Both the position numbers and the translations under genes were made by a program. From NCBI GenBank assembly GCA_029820945.1, contig JALGUJ010000048.1, positions 1 to 45,883 of the forward strand: a DNA stretch of 45,883 nt, given 5' to 3'. This DNA comes from Candidatus Zipacnadia bacterium (lineage in GTDB: Bacteria; Armatimonadota; Zipacnadia; Zipacnadales; UBA5352). Every line of letters begins with the position of its first letter. The first letter of the stretch is position 1. Positions 38,312 to 45,883 of this stretch are shown piece by piece. The notes beneath the pieces were generated by a model. It searched no databases and was not told the DNA's origin. It was given only the letters and a program-made list of their open reading frames with translations.

Positions 38312-39772
38312 ATGATCGACGAGCGCACCGCGCTTCAGACCGTCGCCGGCCTGCACGGCCTCATCCTCGCCTGGGAGACCGACGCCGGGGTGGTGCAGGC
38401 CGACTACGACTACGCCGTCCCGCTCCCCGCCGATGCCACCACCGCGCGCCTGCACGCCACCGTCATCGCCGACCGCGACTGCCACGCCCGCCTCGAACTC
38501 AGCGCCTTCCGCGGCATCCGTGCCACCGTGGGCGGCGAGGTGGTCGCGACCGGCGAGCCGCGCATCGAGCCCTTCGGCAACCGCCATCCGATCAGACTGC
38601 GCGCCGGACAGAACCGCCTCCACCTGGAGGTGACGCTCGCCGAGGTCAATCCGCGCCTCTCCGCCCGCCTGGTCGCGCCCGACGGAACGCCGCTCGACGC
38701 CGTCACCGACGTCCGGCCGCACTGGCGCGGCATCATCGAGGACCGGCGCGCCCCGCTTCCCGAGGCCCGCAACGTCTCCCTCTGGCATCAGTGGAACGAG
38801 TTGTGCGCGCGCCCGCCGCTCCTGCGCCTCACCGAGGAGTCGCCGACCGCCTGGCGCGCCTGGCATGACGCCTTCGGCTTCACGCTCCGCGAGCTGCTCG
38901 GCTCGACCGACTCGACCGCGCCTGCGCGCGTCGAGGTCGTCTCCTCCGAGCACCTCGACGGCTATCGACGCGACCGCATTCTCTTCTCGGCCGACCCGAC
39001 CATCGCCGTCCCCGCCTGGCTGCTCGTCCCCGACCGCCCCAACGGCGCCGGAATCGTCTCCATCCACGGCCACGGCTACGTCTACGGCGAGAGCGTCGGC
39101 ATCTCCGGCGACGACCGCTCCCGCGAAGCCGTCGGCAAGCTTCGCTACGCCTACGGAGCCCGCTACGCCGAGCGCGGGTACACGGTCATCAACCCGGACA
39201 TGCGCAACTTCGGCTCGCGCCATGACGACGAAACCTTCCGCCGCGACTCCTGCGACACCGCCGCCCTGCGCCTGAGCCTCTTCGGCCGCACGCTCATGGC
39301 CGACCAGCTCCGCGACCTGCGCGCCGCCATCGACGTGCTGCTCGCTCAACCCACCGTCACGGGCCCCGTCGGCGCCACCGGCCTGTCCTACGGCGGCCGC
39401 CTCACCATGTTCCTCTCCGCCATCGACCCGCGCATCGCCTGCGCCGTCGCCAGCGGCTGCCTCAACGTCTTCCGCGAGCGCCTCACCATCGACTCAAGCT
39501 GCGGTGCGCAGTTCGTGCCCGGCCTGCTGCGCTACGGCGACACCCCGGAGGTCTTCGGCCTGATCGCCCCCCGCCCGCTGCTGCTCGAGCTGGGCACCAT
39601 CGACGGCACCTCGCCCGAGATCTTCGCCATGGACGCGTGGGCGCAGATCGAGCGCTACTACCGCGCCGCCCGCGCCCGCGAGCGGCTGGACATTGACGTC
39701 TTCGAGACCGGACACATCTACCACGGCGCCAGGGCATTCGACTGGTTCGACCGCTGGCTGCTCGGCGCCTGA
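38312..39772 (+). CDS. Alpha/beta hydrolase, acetyl-xylan-esterase-like
   Basis: A 486-residue protein, ATG 38312. The first 200 residues contain a beta-sandwich (LHATVIADRDCHARLELSAF) followed by the hydrolase fold. IVSIHGHGYVYGESVGI gives the oxyanion region, nucleophile S359 lies in GATGLSYGGRL, the acidic residue is probably D431 in LGTIDGTSP and the base H468 or H471 in ETGHIYHGA. Dienelactone-hydrolase/AXE1-like enzymes of this shape often remove acetyl groups from plant polysaccharides. No signal peptide is seen, suggesting intracellular action on imported oligosaccharides. Substrate is inferred. Confidence 0.8.
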   Translation: MIDERTALQTVAGLHGLILAWETDAGVVQADYDYAVPLPADATTARLHATVIADRDCHARLELSAFRGIRATVGGEVVATGEPRIEPFGNRHPIRLRAGQNRLHLEVTLAEVNPRLSARLVAPDGTPLDAVTDVRPHWRGIIEDRRAPLPEARNVSLWHQWNELCARPPLLRLTEESPTAWRAWHDAFGFTLRELLGSTDSTAPARVEVVSSEHLDGYRRDRILFSADPTIAVPAWLLVPDRPNGAGIVSIHGHGYVYGESVGISGDDRSREAVGKLRYAYGARYAERGYTVINPDMRNFGSRHDDETFRRDSCDTAALRLSLFGRTLMADQLRDLRAAIDVLLAQPTVTGPVGATGLSYGGRLTMFLSAIDPRIACAVASGCLNVFRERLTIDSSCGAQFVPGLLRYGDTPEVFGLIAPRPLLLELGTIDGTSPEIFAMDAWAQIERYYRAARARERLDIDVFETGHIYHGARAFDWFDRWLLGA

Positions 39773-39802
39773 CCGCGTCGCGTCATCACGAGGAGACCCG
39801 CT

Positions 39803-41728
39803 ATGCCCGCCACCCTGACTGAGAAGATCATCCGCGACCACCTCGTCTCCGGCGAGATGCAGGCCCACGCGGAGATCGCCATCCGCATCGATCACACGCT
39901 CACCCAGGATGCCACCGGCACCATGGCCTGTCTGCAGTTCGAGGCCCTCGGCATCCCACGCGTGCGCACCGAGCTGTCGGTCAGCTACGTCGATCACAAC
40001 ACCCTGCAGACCGGCTTCGAGAACGCCGACGACCACCGCTACCTCCAGTCCGTCGCCGCCCGTCACGGCATCTTCTTCTCCCGCCCGGGCAACGGCATCT
40101 GCCACCAGGTCCACCTCGAGCGCTTCGGCGTCCCCGGCAAGACCCTCCTCGGCTCTGACAGTCACACGCCCACCGCCGGCGGCCTCGGCATGCTCGCGAT
40201 CGGCGCGGGTGGCCTCGACGTCGCCGCCGCCATGGCCGGCGAGCCCTTCTTCCTCAACATGCCCGCGGTCATCGGCGTGCGCCTGCTCGGCGAACTGACC
40301 GGCTGGGCCGCCGCCAAGGATGTCATCCTCGAGCTGCTGCGCCGCCTCACGGTCAAGGGCGGCGTCGGCCGCGTCTTCGAGTACTTCGGCCCCGGCGTCG
40401 CCACGCTCTCCGTCCCCGAACGCGCCACCATCACCAACATGGGCGCCGAACTGGGCGCCACCTCCTCGATCTTCCCCAGCGACGGGCGCACCCGCGAGTT
40501 CCTGCGCGCCCAGCAGCGTGAGGATGCCTGGCGCGCCCTCGCCGCCGACGACGGTGCCCACTACGCCGAGATCATCGACGTCGATCTGTCCGCCATCGAG
40601 CCGCTCGTCGCGCGGCCGCATATGCCCGACCAGGTCGTCCCCGTCCGCGAACTCGCCGGCCTTGAGGTCGATCAGGTGTGCATCGGCAGTTGCACCAACT
40701 CCTCCCTCGAGGACCTCATGACCGTCGCCGCGGTACTCAAGGGGCACACCGTCCACGAGCGCACCAGCCTGGTCATCTCCCCCGGCTCGCGCCAGGTCGA
40801 GGAGATGATCGCGCGCAACGGCGCCCTCGCCGACCTCCTCGCCGCCGGTGCCCGCGTGCTCGAGCCCGCCTGCGGCCCGTGCATCGGCATGGGCCAGGCG
40901 CCCCCCAGTGGCGGCACCAGCGTGCGCACCTTCAACCGCAACTTCCGCGGCCGCAGCGGCACCGCCGACGCCGGCATCTACCTCACCAGCCCGGAGATCG
41001 CCGCTCTCGTCGCTCTCCACGGACAGTTCATCGACCCGGCCGGCGCCCCCACGCGTCCCACCATCGAGCCGCCGGTGACCTTCACCGTCAATGACGGCAT
41101 GATCATCGCGCCGCCCGAGGACGGCTCCGGCGTCGAGGTCATCCGCGGGCCCAACATCCGCCCCATCCCGCTGCGCGGGCCTCTGCCCGACACCCTTGAG
41201 GCCACCGTGCTGCTCAAGGTCGGCGACAACATCACCACCGATGACATCATGCCCGCCGGCGCCAGGGTGCTGCCCCTGCGCAGCAACATCCCGGCCATCA
41301 GCGAATTCGTCTTCTCGGGCATCGACCCCGACTTCCCGGCCCGCGCCCGTCAGAACTCCCCCGGCCTGGTACTCGGCGGCGAGAACTACGGCCAGGGTTC
41401 CAGCCGCGAGCACGCCGCGCTCGCCCCGATGCACCTGGGGGTGCAGGCCGTAATCGCCGAGTCCTTCGCCCGCATTCACAAGGCCAACCTCGTCAACTTC
41501 GGCATCCTGCCGCTGGAGATCGCGCCGGAGGACTACGAGCGCCTTGAGCAGGGCGACGTGCTGCGCATCGAGGGCCTGCGCAAGGCCCTCATGGCCAACG
41601 AGCCGCTGACCGCCACGGTCATTGGCGCCGACGAGACCATCCCGCTGACCTGCGACCTCTCCGACCGCGAGCGTGAGGTCGCCCTCGCCGGCGGCCGCCT
41701 CAACGCCATCCGCCGGCGCCGGCAGTGA
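39803..41728 (+). CDS. Aconitate hydratase, Aquifex-type short form
   Basis: A 641-residue enzyme that interconverts citrate and isocitrate through aconitate. ATG 39803 with GAGGAG upstream. Iron-sulfur cluster ligands: CIGSCTNSS (the first Cys ligand region) and ACGPCIGMG with two more Cys. Substrate residues SDSHTPTAGGLGML and GGENYGQGSSREHAALAPMH are conserved. At about 640 residues it matches the short form with the swivel domain at the C-terminus, seen in Aquifex and several deep-branching bacteria. Homoaconitase or isopropylmalate isomerase activity is less likely because all domains are in one chain. Confidence 0.9.
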   Translation: MPATLTEKIIRDHLVSGEMQAHAEIAIRIDHTLTQDATGTMACLQFEALGIPRVRTELSVSYVDHNTLQTGFENADDHRYLQSVAARHGIFFSRPGNGICHQVHLERFGVPGKTLLGSDSHTPTAGGLGMLAIGAGGLDVAAAMAGEPFFLNMPAVIGVRLLGELTGWAAAKDVILELLRRLTVKGGVGRVFEYFGPGVATLSVPERATITNMGAELGATSSIFPSDGRTREFLRAQQREDAWRALAADDGAHYAEIIDVDLSAIEPLVARPHMPDQVVPVRELAGLEVDQVCIGSCTNSSLEDLMTVAAVLKGHTVHERTSLVISPGSRQVEEMIARNGALADLLAAGARVLEPACGPCIGMGQAPPSGGTSVRTFNRNFRGRSGTADAGIYLTSPEIAALVALHGQFIDPAGAPTRPTIEPPVTFTVNDGMIIAPPEDGSGVEVIRGPNIRPIPLRGPLPDTLEATVLLKVGDNITTDDIMPAGARVLPLRSNIPAISEFVFSGIDPDFPARARQNSPGLVLGGENYGQGSSREHAALAPMHLGVQAVIAESFARIHKANLVNFGILPLEIAPEDYERLEQGDVLRIEGLRKALMANEPLTATVIGADETIPLTCDLSDREREVALAGGRLNAIRRRRQ

Positions 41729-41748
41729 CCCGCGGCCGCAGAACCGCT

Positions 41749-41774
41749 CAGGGGCGCCCATCCCGGCGCCCCTG
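41749..41774. terminator. Hairpin between convergent aconitase and uvrC genes
   Basis: A 10-bp perfect stem CAGGGGCGCC (41749-41758) with GGCGCCCCTG (41765-41774), loop CATCCC, 20 bases after the aconitase stop and 23 bases from the uvrC stop. No clear U tract. Confidence 0.5.
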
Positions 41775-41797
41775 GTCGCTCCTCAGCCGCCTGCTCG

Positions 41798-43759
41798 TCA
41801 GCCGTTGCCGTTCCCGTCGTTGACGCCGTTCCCCGCTTGCCCGTTGCCGTTCTCCGGTTCCCGGTACGTCTCCAGCAGCTCATGCACCGCCCGCGCCGCG
41901 CTCTCCGTCATCCCCGGCACCGCCGCCAGGTCCTCAACGCTCGCCCGCGCGATCGCGTCGACCGACCCGAAACTCGCCAGCAGCATGTTCCGCCGCGCCG
42001 CTCCGATCCCCGGCGCCTGCTCCAGCACCGACTCGGTCAGCCGCTTCTCGCGCACGCCGCGGTGGTGCGTGATCGCGAAGCGGTGGGCCTCGTCGCGCAT
42101 GCGCTGCAGCAGCGCCCGCGCTTCCGGGTAGTCGCTCATGTCCGCCGCCTCCGACCGCCCGGGCACGAACACCTCCTCCTCGCGCTTCGCCAGCGACACC
42201 GCCGCCACGTCGTCGATCTCCCACGCCGCCAGCGCGCGCAGCGCCACCCCGAGCTGCCCCTTGCCGCCGTCGACCACCAGCAGGTCCGGCAGCGGCAGGA
42301 ACTTCTCGTCCCCCTCTGCCGCCCGCCGCAGCCGCCGCTGCAGCATCTCCTCCATCATCGCGAAGTCATCGGGCTTGCCCTCGGTCGCGCGCATGCGGAA
42401 GCGCCGGTAGGCGCTCTTCTCCGGCATGCCCCCGCCGAACACCACCATCGACCCAGTGGACTCCCGCCCCTGGGTGGTGGACACGTCATAGCACTCCATG
42501 CGCTGCGGCGGCTCCTCCAGCCCCAACGCCTCTGCGAGCTGATCCAGCGCCGCCAGCGCCCGCTGCTCCTCCGGGCTGCCCGCCTGCCGGCGCAGCGCCA
42601 GCTCGGCGTTATGCACCGCCAGTTCCGTCAGCCGCCGCTTCTCGCCGCGTTGTGGCGTGTGCACCCGCACCTTCACGCCGCGCATCTGGCTGAGCACCTC
42701 GGCCCACCCATCCGCATCCTCGATCTCGTGTGCCAGCAGTACCTCGCGCGGCACGTGCGCCTTCTGGTAGTGCCGCCCCAGGAACTCCTCCAGCACCTCG
42801 CCGGGTGTGCGCCCGTCCGTCTCCGCGACGCTGAACTGCTCCTTCTCCAGCAGCCGCCCCCGCCGCACCGACAGGATCGCCACCACCGCGCGCGCGTTCT
42901 CCACCGCCACCCCCAGCGCGTCCTGCTCGCGCTCCTCGGTGGAGACCATGAGCTGACCCTCGGTCACCTTCTCCACCGCCTGCAGGCGATCGCGGAGCTG
43001 AGCCGCCCGCTCAAAGTCCAGCCGCGCGGCCGCCCGCTCCATGTCCGCCCGCAGGCGCGCAACCACCTCACCCGACTTGCCCGACAGAAACAGCGCCACC
43101 TCATCGCAGATCTCCGCGTACTCCTCCGGCGTCACCTCGCCCGTACACGGCCCCACGCAGCGGTTGATGTGCAGGTTCAGGCACGGACGCCCCTGCGGCT
43201 CACCCGTCAGCGCCCGCCGGCAACTGCGCAGCCCGAAGAGCTGCTGCACCACGCGCATCGTCCGCCGCATCGACGTCGCGCTCGGGAAGGGGCCGAACAG
43301 CCGCCCCTCGCGCAGACTCAGCACCTCGTGCTGCTTCGGATCGTGCAGCCCGCGCTGCTGCTTGTAGCGCCCCGGAATGCGCACCTGCGCGTCCCGCGGC
43401 AGGTCCCGCACCACCGTCAGCCGCGGATACTTCTCGTCCGTCAGCCGCAGGTACGGGTAGCTCTTGTCGTCCGCCAGCTTGATGTTGAAATGCGGCTGAT
43501 GCTCCTTGATCAGGCTGTGCTCGAGCGCGAATGCCTCCAGCTCCGAGCGCGTCACGATGTAGTCGAAGTCCGCCGCATGCTCCACCATGCGCAGCGCCCA
43601 CGGACTGTGCCGGTCGGTGTCGCGGAACCACTGCTGCAGCCGCTTGCGCAGCGACGCCGCCTTGCCCACGTAGATGATCGCTCCGGCCTCGTCGAGCATC
43701 ATGTACGCACCCGGCTCATCGGGCACGGTCTTCAGCTTCTCCGCGATCTCCTCTCGCAT
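41798..43759 (-). CDS. uvrC: Excinuclease ABC subunit C
   Basis: A 653-residue nuclease that makes both incisions in nucleotide excision repair. GIY-YIG domain near the start (GAYMMLDEAGAIIYVGKAAS), a four-Cys Fe-S region (CRRALTGEPQGRPC and later NRCVGPC), UVR helix pair DFERAAQLRDRLQAVEKV, RNase H-like nuclease LPDLLVVDGGKGQLGVALRA, and double HhH at the end (LEQAPGIGAARRNMLLASFG). Start ATG 43757-43759; a GTG at 43765 that overlaps the uvrB stop is the alternative. The last 18 residues ENGNGQAGNGVNDGNGNG are encoded by the AACGGC hexamer repeat, so the 3' end is extended by repeat DNA. Confidence 0.96.
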   Translation of the reverse strand: MREEIAEKLKTVPDEPGAYMMLDEAGAIIYVGKAASLRKRLQQWFRDTDRHSPWALRMVEHAADFDYIVTRSELEAFALEHSLIKEHQPHFNIKLADDKSYPYLRLTDEKYPRLTVVRDLPRDAQVRIPGRYKQQRGLHDPKQHEVLSLREGRLFGPFPSATSMRRTMRVVQQLFGLRSCRRALTGEPQGRPCLNLHINRCVGPCTGEVTPEEYAEICDEVALFLSGKSGEVVARLRADMERAAARLDFERAAQLRDRLQAVEKVTEGQLMVSTEEREQDALGVAVENARAVVAILSVRRGRLLEKEQFSVAETDGRTPGEVLEEFLGRHYQKAHVPREVLLAHEIEDADGWAEVLSQMRGVKVRVHTPQRGEKRRLTELAVHNAELALRRQAGSPEEQRALAALDQLAEALGLEEPPQRMECYDVSTTQGRESTGSMVVFGGGMPEKSAYRRFRMRATEGKPDDFAMMEEMLQRRLRRAAEGDEKFLPLPDLLVVDGGKGQLGVALRALAAWEIDDVAAVSLAKREEEVFVPGRSEAADMSDYPEARALLQRMRDEAHRFAITHHRGVREKRLTESVLEQAPGIGAARRNMLLASFGSVDAIARASVEDLAAVPGMTESAARAVHELLETYREPENGNGQAGNGVNDGNGNG

Positions 43760-43761
43760 GG

Positions 43762-45747
43762 TCACTCGCGCCCCGCCCGCGCCCGCAGCTCCTCGATCTC
43801 GTCACGCAGCTCCGCGGCGCGCTCGAACTCCAGCTCCTCCGCCGCCGACTGCATCTCCACTTCCAGCGCCTCGATCAGCGCATCCAGGTCCGCCGCCGCC
43901 AGCTCGCCCACGACCTCCTCCGGCACCGTCCGCTCCGCCTTCTCCGTCACCTGCTCGTGGAAGCGGATCACGTCACGCACCGCCTTGCGGATCGACTGCG
44001 GCGTGATGCCGTGCTCCTCGTTGTAGGCGATCTGCTTCGCCCGCCGCCGCTCGCTCTCGTCGATGGCCCGCTGCATCGAGTCCGTGACCGTATCCGCGTA
44101 CATGATCACCTTGCCATCCACGTTGCGCGCCGCCCGCCCCATCGTCTGAATCAGCGACGTCTCCGAGCGCAGGAAGCCCTCGCGGTCCGCGTCCAGGATC
44201 GCCACCAGCGACACCTCCGGTAGGTCCAGCCCCTCGCGCAGCAGGTTGATCCCCACCAGCACGTCGAAGGTCCCCAGCCGCAGGTCGCGCAGCAGCTCTG
44301 AGCGCTCGATGGTCTCGATGTCCGAGTGCAGGTAGTGCACCTTGATGTCCAGCTCCGCCAGATAGTCCGTCAGGTCCTCGGCCATCCGCTTGGTCAACGT
44401 CGTCACCAGGACACGCTGCCCCTTCGCCGCGCGCTCGCGAATCTCCCCGATCAGATCATCAACCTGCCCGCGCGTCGGCCGCACCTCCACCTCCGGATCG
44501 ACCAGCCCTGTCGGCCGGATGACCAGGTCCACCACCTGCGCGGCGCGGCTCACCTCATACTCGGCCGGCGTCGCCGACGTGTAGATGCACTGGCCCGCCC
44601 GCTGCTCCCACTCGCGGAAAGTCAGCGGCCGGTTGTCGAGCGCGCACGGCAGCCGGAAGCCGTGCTGCACCAGGCTCAGCTTGCGCGACCGGTCGCCGTG
44701 GTACATCGCCTGGATCTGCGGAATGGTCTGATGCGACTCGTCGATCACCAGCAGCTTGTCGTCCGGGAAGTAGTCCATCAGCGTGAACGGCGCCTCGCCC
44801 GGTTGCCGGCCGTCGAGGTGCCGCGAGTAGTTCTCGATCCCCGTGCAGTACCCCACCTCCCGGATCATCTCCAGGTCGTACATCGTCCGCTGCTCCAGCC
44901 GCTGCGCCTCCAGCAGCATGTTCTGGCTGTGGAAGTACGCCAGCCGCTCGGCCAGTTCCCGCTCGATCGCCTCCAGCGCGCTCTCCACCCGCTGCCGCGA
45001 CGCCACGAAGTGCGTCGCCGGGAAGACCACCGCCGACCCCTTCTCCTCCAGGACCTCGCCCGTGAGCTGGTCGATTACCATGATCTTCTCGACCTCGTCC
45101 CCCCACAGCTCGACGCGCACCACCTCGTCCTCGTCCATGGGCGTGATCTCGATGACGTCCCCGCGCACCCGGAAGCTCCCGCGCTGCGGGTTCAGGTCGT
45201 TGCGCGTGAACTGCATCTTCACAAGCTGGCGCAGCACCTCGTCGCGGTCCACCCGCTGGCCCTGGTGCAGCCGCAGCGTCACCTCCTCATACTGCTCGGG
45301 CGAGCCCAGGCCGAAGATGCACGACACCGACGCCACCACCACCACGTCGCGCCGCTCCATCACCGCCTGCGTCGCCGAGTGCCGCAGCCGGTCGATCTCG
45401 TCATTGACCTGCGAGTCCTTCTCGATGTAGGTATCGGTGACCGGGAGATACGCCTCGGGCTGGTAGTAGTCGTAGTAGCTCACGAAAAACTCGACCGCGT
45501 TCTCCGGGAAGAACTCGCGGAACTCCGCGCACAGCTGCGCGGCCAGCGTCTTGTTGTGCGCGATCACCAGCGTCGGCCGCTGCACCGCCTCGATGACCTT
45601 GGCGATGGTGTAGGTCTTCCCCGACCCGGTGATGCCGCGCAGCACCTGATGCTCGGCTCCCTCGTCGATGCCTCGCGCCAGCGCCTCGATCGCCTGCGGC
45701 TGGTCGCCGGTCGGCTCGAATTCAGACACGACCTCGAAGCGCTTCAT
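43762..45747 (-). CDS. uvrB: Excinuclease ABC subunit B
   Basis: A 661-residue damage-verification helicase that loads UvrC. ATG 45745-45747 gives [20 protein letters not shown]. Walker [11 protein letters not shown] at 38-47, beta-hairpin region [20 protein letters not shown], motif [10 protein letters not shown], motif [15 protein letters not shown], and a C-terminal UVR domain ([18 protein letters not shown]) for UvrC binding. The stop overlaps or abuts the uvrC start, giving a uvrB-uvrC operon. No strong Shine-Dalgarno is evident before the start. Confidence 0.97.
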   Translation of the reverse strand: MKRFEVVSEFEPTGDQPQAIEALARGIDEGAEHQVLRGITGSGKTYTIAKVIEAVQRPTLVIAHNKTLAAQLCAEFREFFPENAVEFFVSYYDYYQPEAYLPVTDTYIEKDSQVNDEIDRLRHSATQAVMERRDVVVVASVSCIFGLGSPEQYEEVTLRLHQGQRVDRDEVLRQLVKMQFTRNDLNPQRGSFRVRGDVIEITPMDEDEVVRVELWGDEVEKIMVIDQLTGEVLEEKGSAVVFPATHFVASRQRVESALEAIERELAERLAYFHSQNMLLEAQRLEQRTMYDLEMIREVGYCTGIENYSRHLDGRQPGEAPFTLMDYFPDDKLLVIDESHQTIPQIQAMYHGDRSRKLSLVQHGFRLPCALDNRPLTFREWEQRAGQCIYTSATPAEYEVSRAAQVVDLVIRPTGLVDPEVEVRPTRGQVDDLIGEIRERAAKGQRVLVTTLTKRMAEDLTDYLAELDIKVHYLHSDIETIERSELLRDLRLGTFDVLVGINLLREGLDLPEVSLVAILDADREGFLRSETSLIQTMGRAARNVDGKVIMYADTVTDSMQRAIDESERRRAKQIAYNEEHGITPQSIRKAVRDVIRFHEQVTEKAERTVPEEVVGELAAADLDALIEALEVEMQSAAEELEFERAAELRDEIEELRARAGRE

Positions 45748-45883
45748 GACCACCATCCGGAACACACAGGTCCACGCCCCCGGCTCCTCCGGTTGCGCGG
45801 CTCGCGAACTTCATGTCCTGTGACCTACTGACGCTTCCAGGCGCCTTCCCGTTCGCCGCCGTCATCCCCCCTTGCTGCCGCTG
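45748..45883. other. Right edge upstream of uvrB
   Basis: This 136-base stretch holds the uvrB upstream region and, at 45842-45870, GCCGTC-like hexamer text. No SOS-box-like CTG-N10-CAG or clear promoter is recognised, and no other gene is visible before the window ends. Confidence 0.4.

Overview
The window is GC-rich chromosomal DNA from a Gram-negative-type bacterium. Two ADP-heptose-type (GT9) glycosyltransferases point to an LPS-like envelope. Core genes often start with TTG or GTG behind strong Shine-Dalgarno sequences. The gene set (rpsB-tsf-pyrH-frr, radical SAM-DUF2344-RNase G, Aquifex-type aconitase, KDG-type sugar kinase, acetyl-xylan-esterase-like hydrolase, a CODH-like hybrid-cluster candidate) would suit Armatimonadota or a neighbouring poorly cultivated phylum. 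That assignment is inference; no rRNA gene is present to test it.

Left third (1-14946, all minus strand): the head and tail-assembly module of a tailed phage. In transcription order it holds terminase large subunit, PBSX-type portal, prohead protease with a coiled-coil scaffold tail, HK97-fold major capsid protein, a 1101-residue LamG/beta-propeller/FnIII protein, gp6-type connector, two head-tail joining or completion proteins, tail tube protein, a small protein, a tail assembly chaperone pair joined by a -1 frameshift at a run of seven A, and two unidentified tail-region genes, the last cut by the window edge. No integrase, lysis or small terminase gene is visible. The gaps between these phage genes carry the same hairpin-rich repeats as the gaps between host genes, which suggests a long-resident, perhaps domesticated (GTA-like) element.

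Middle (15507-26577): a membrane GT39-like protein, two divergent GT9 heptosyltransferases with cysteine clusters, an M14 zinc carboxypeptidase, then a three-gene operon of an Rrf2 Fe-S regulator, a ferredoxin-like protein and a CooS homologue. In the CooS homologue the Cys295-equivalent C-cluster ligand is replaced by Glu, so it is more likely a hybrid-cluster (CooS-V-like) redox enzyme than a CO dehydrogenase. A sigma70-like promoter with an overlapping dyad precedes this operon. A GT4-like glycosyltransferase with its own promoter and a small secreted protein follow.

Right part (26626-45747): the translation operon rpsB-tsf-pyrH-frr-(PASTA-like small protein)-uppS with a structured leader; a KDG-type kinase; a flavin reductase pseudogene; a small membrane protein; radical SAM, DUF2344 and RNase G genes; two small membrane proteins; an esterase; aconitase; and a uvrB-uvrC operon whose uvrC 3' end is extended by the intergenic hexamer repeat.

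The intergenic DNA is notable in itself. It has (GCCGTY)n-like hexamer text with embedded hairpins whose arms differ between copies but stay paired, plus GC hairpins with short pyrimidine-rich loops near gene ends. The points most worth a second look are the CooS-V-like operon, the glycan-binding-type protein inside the phage head module, the shared variable-arm hairpin repeats and the tail-chaperone frameshift.
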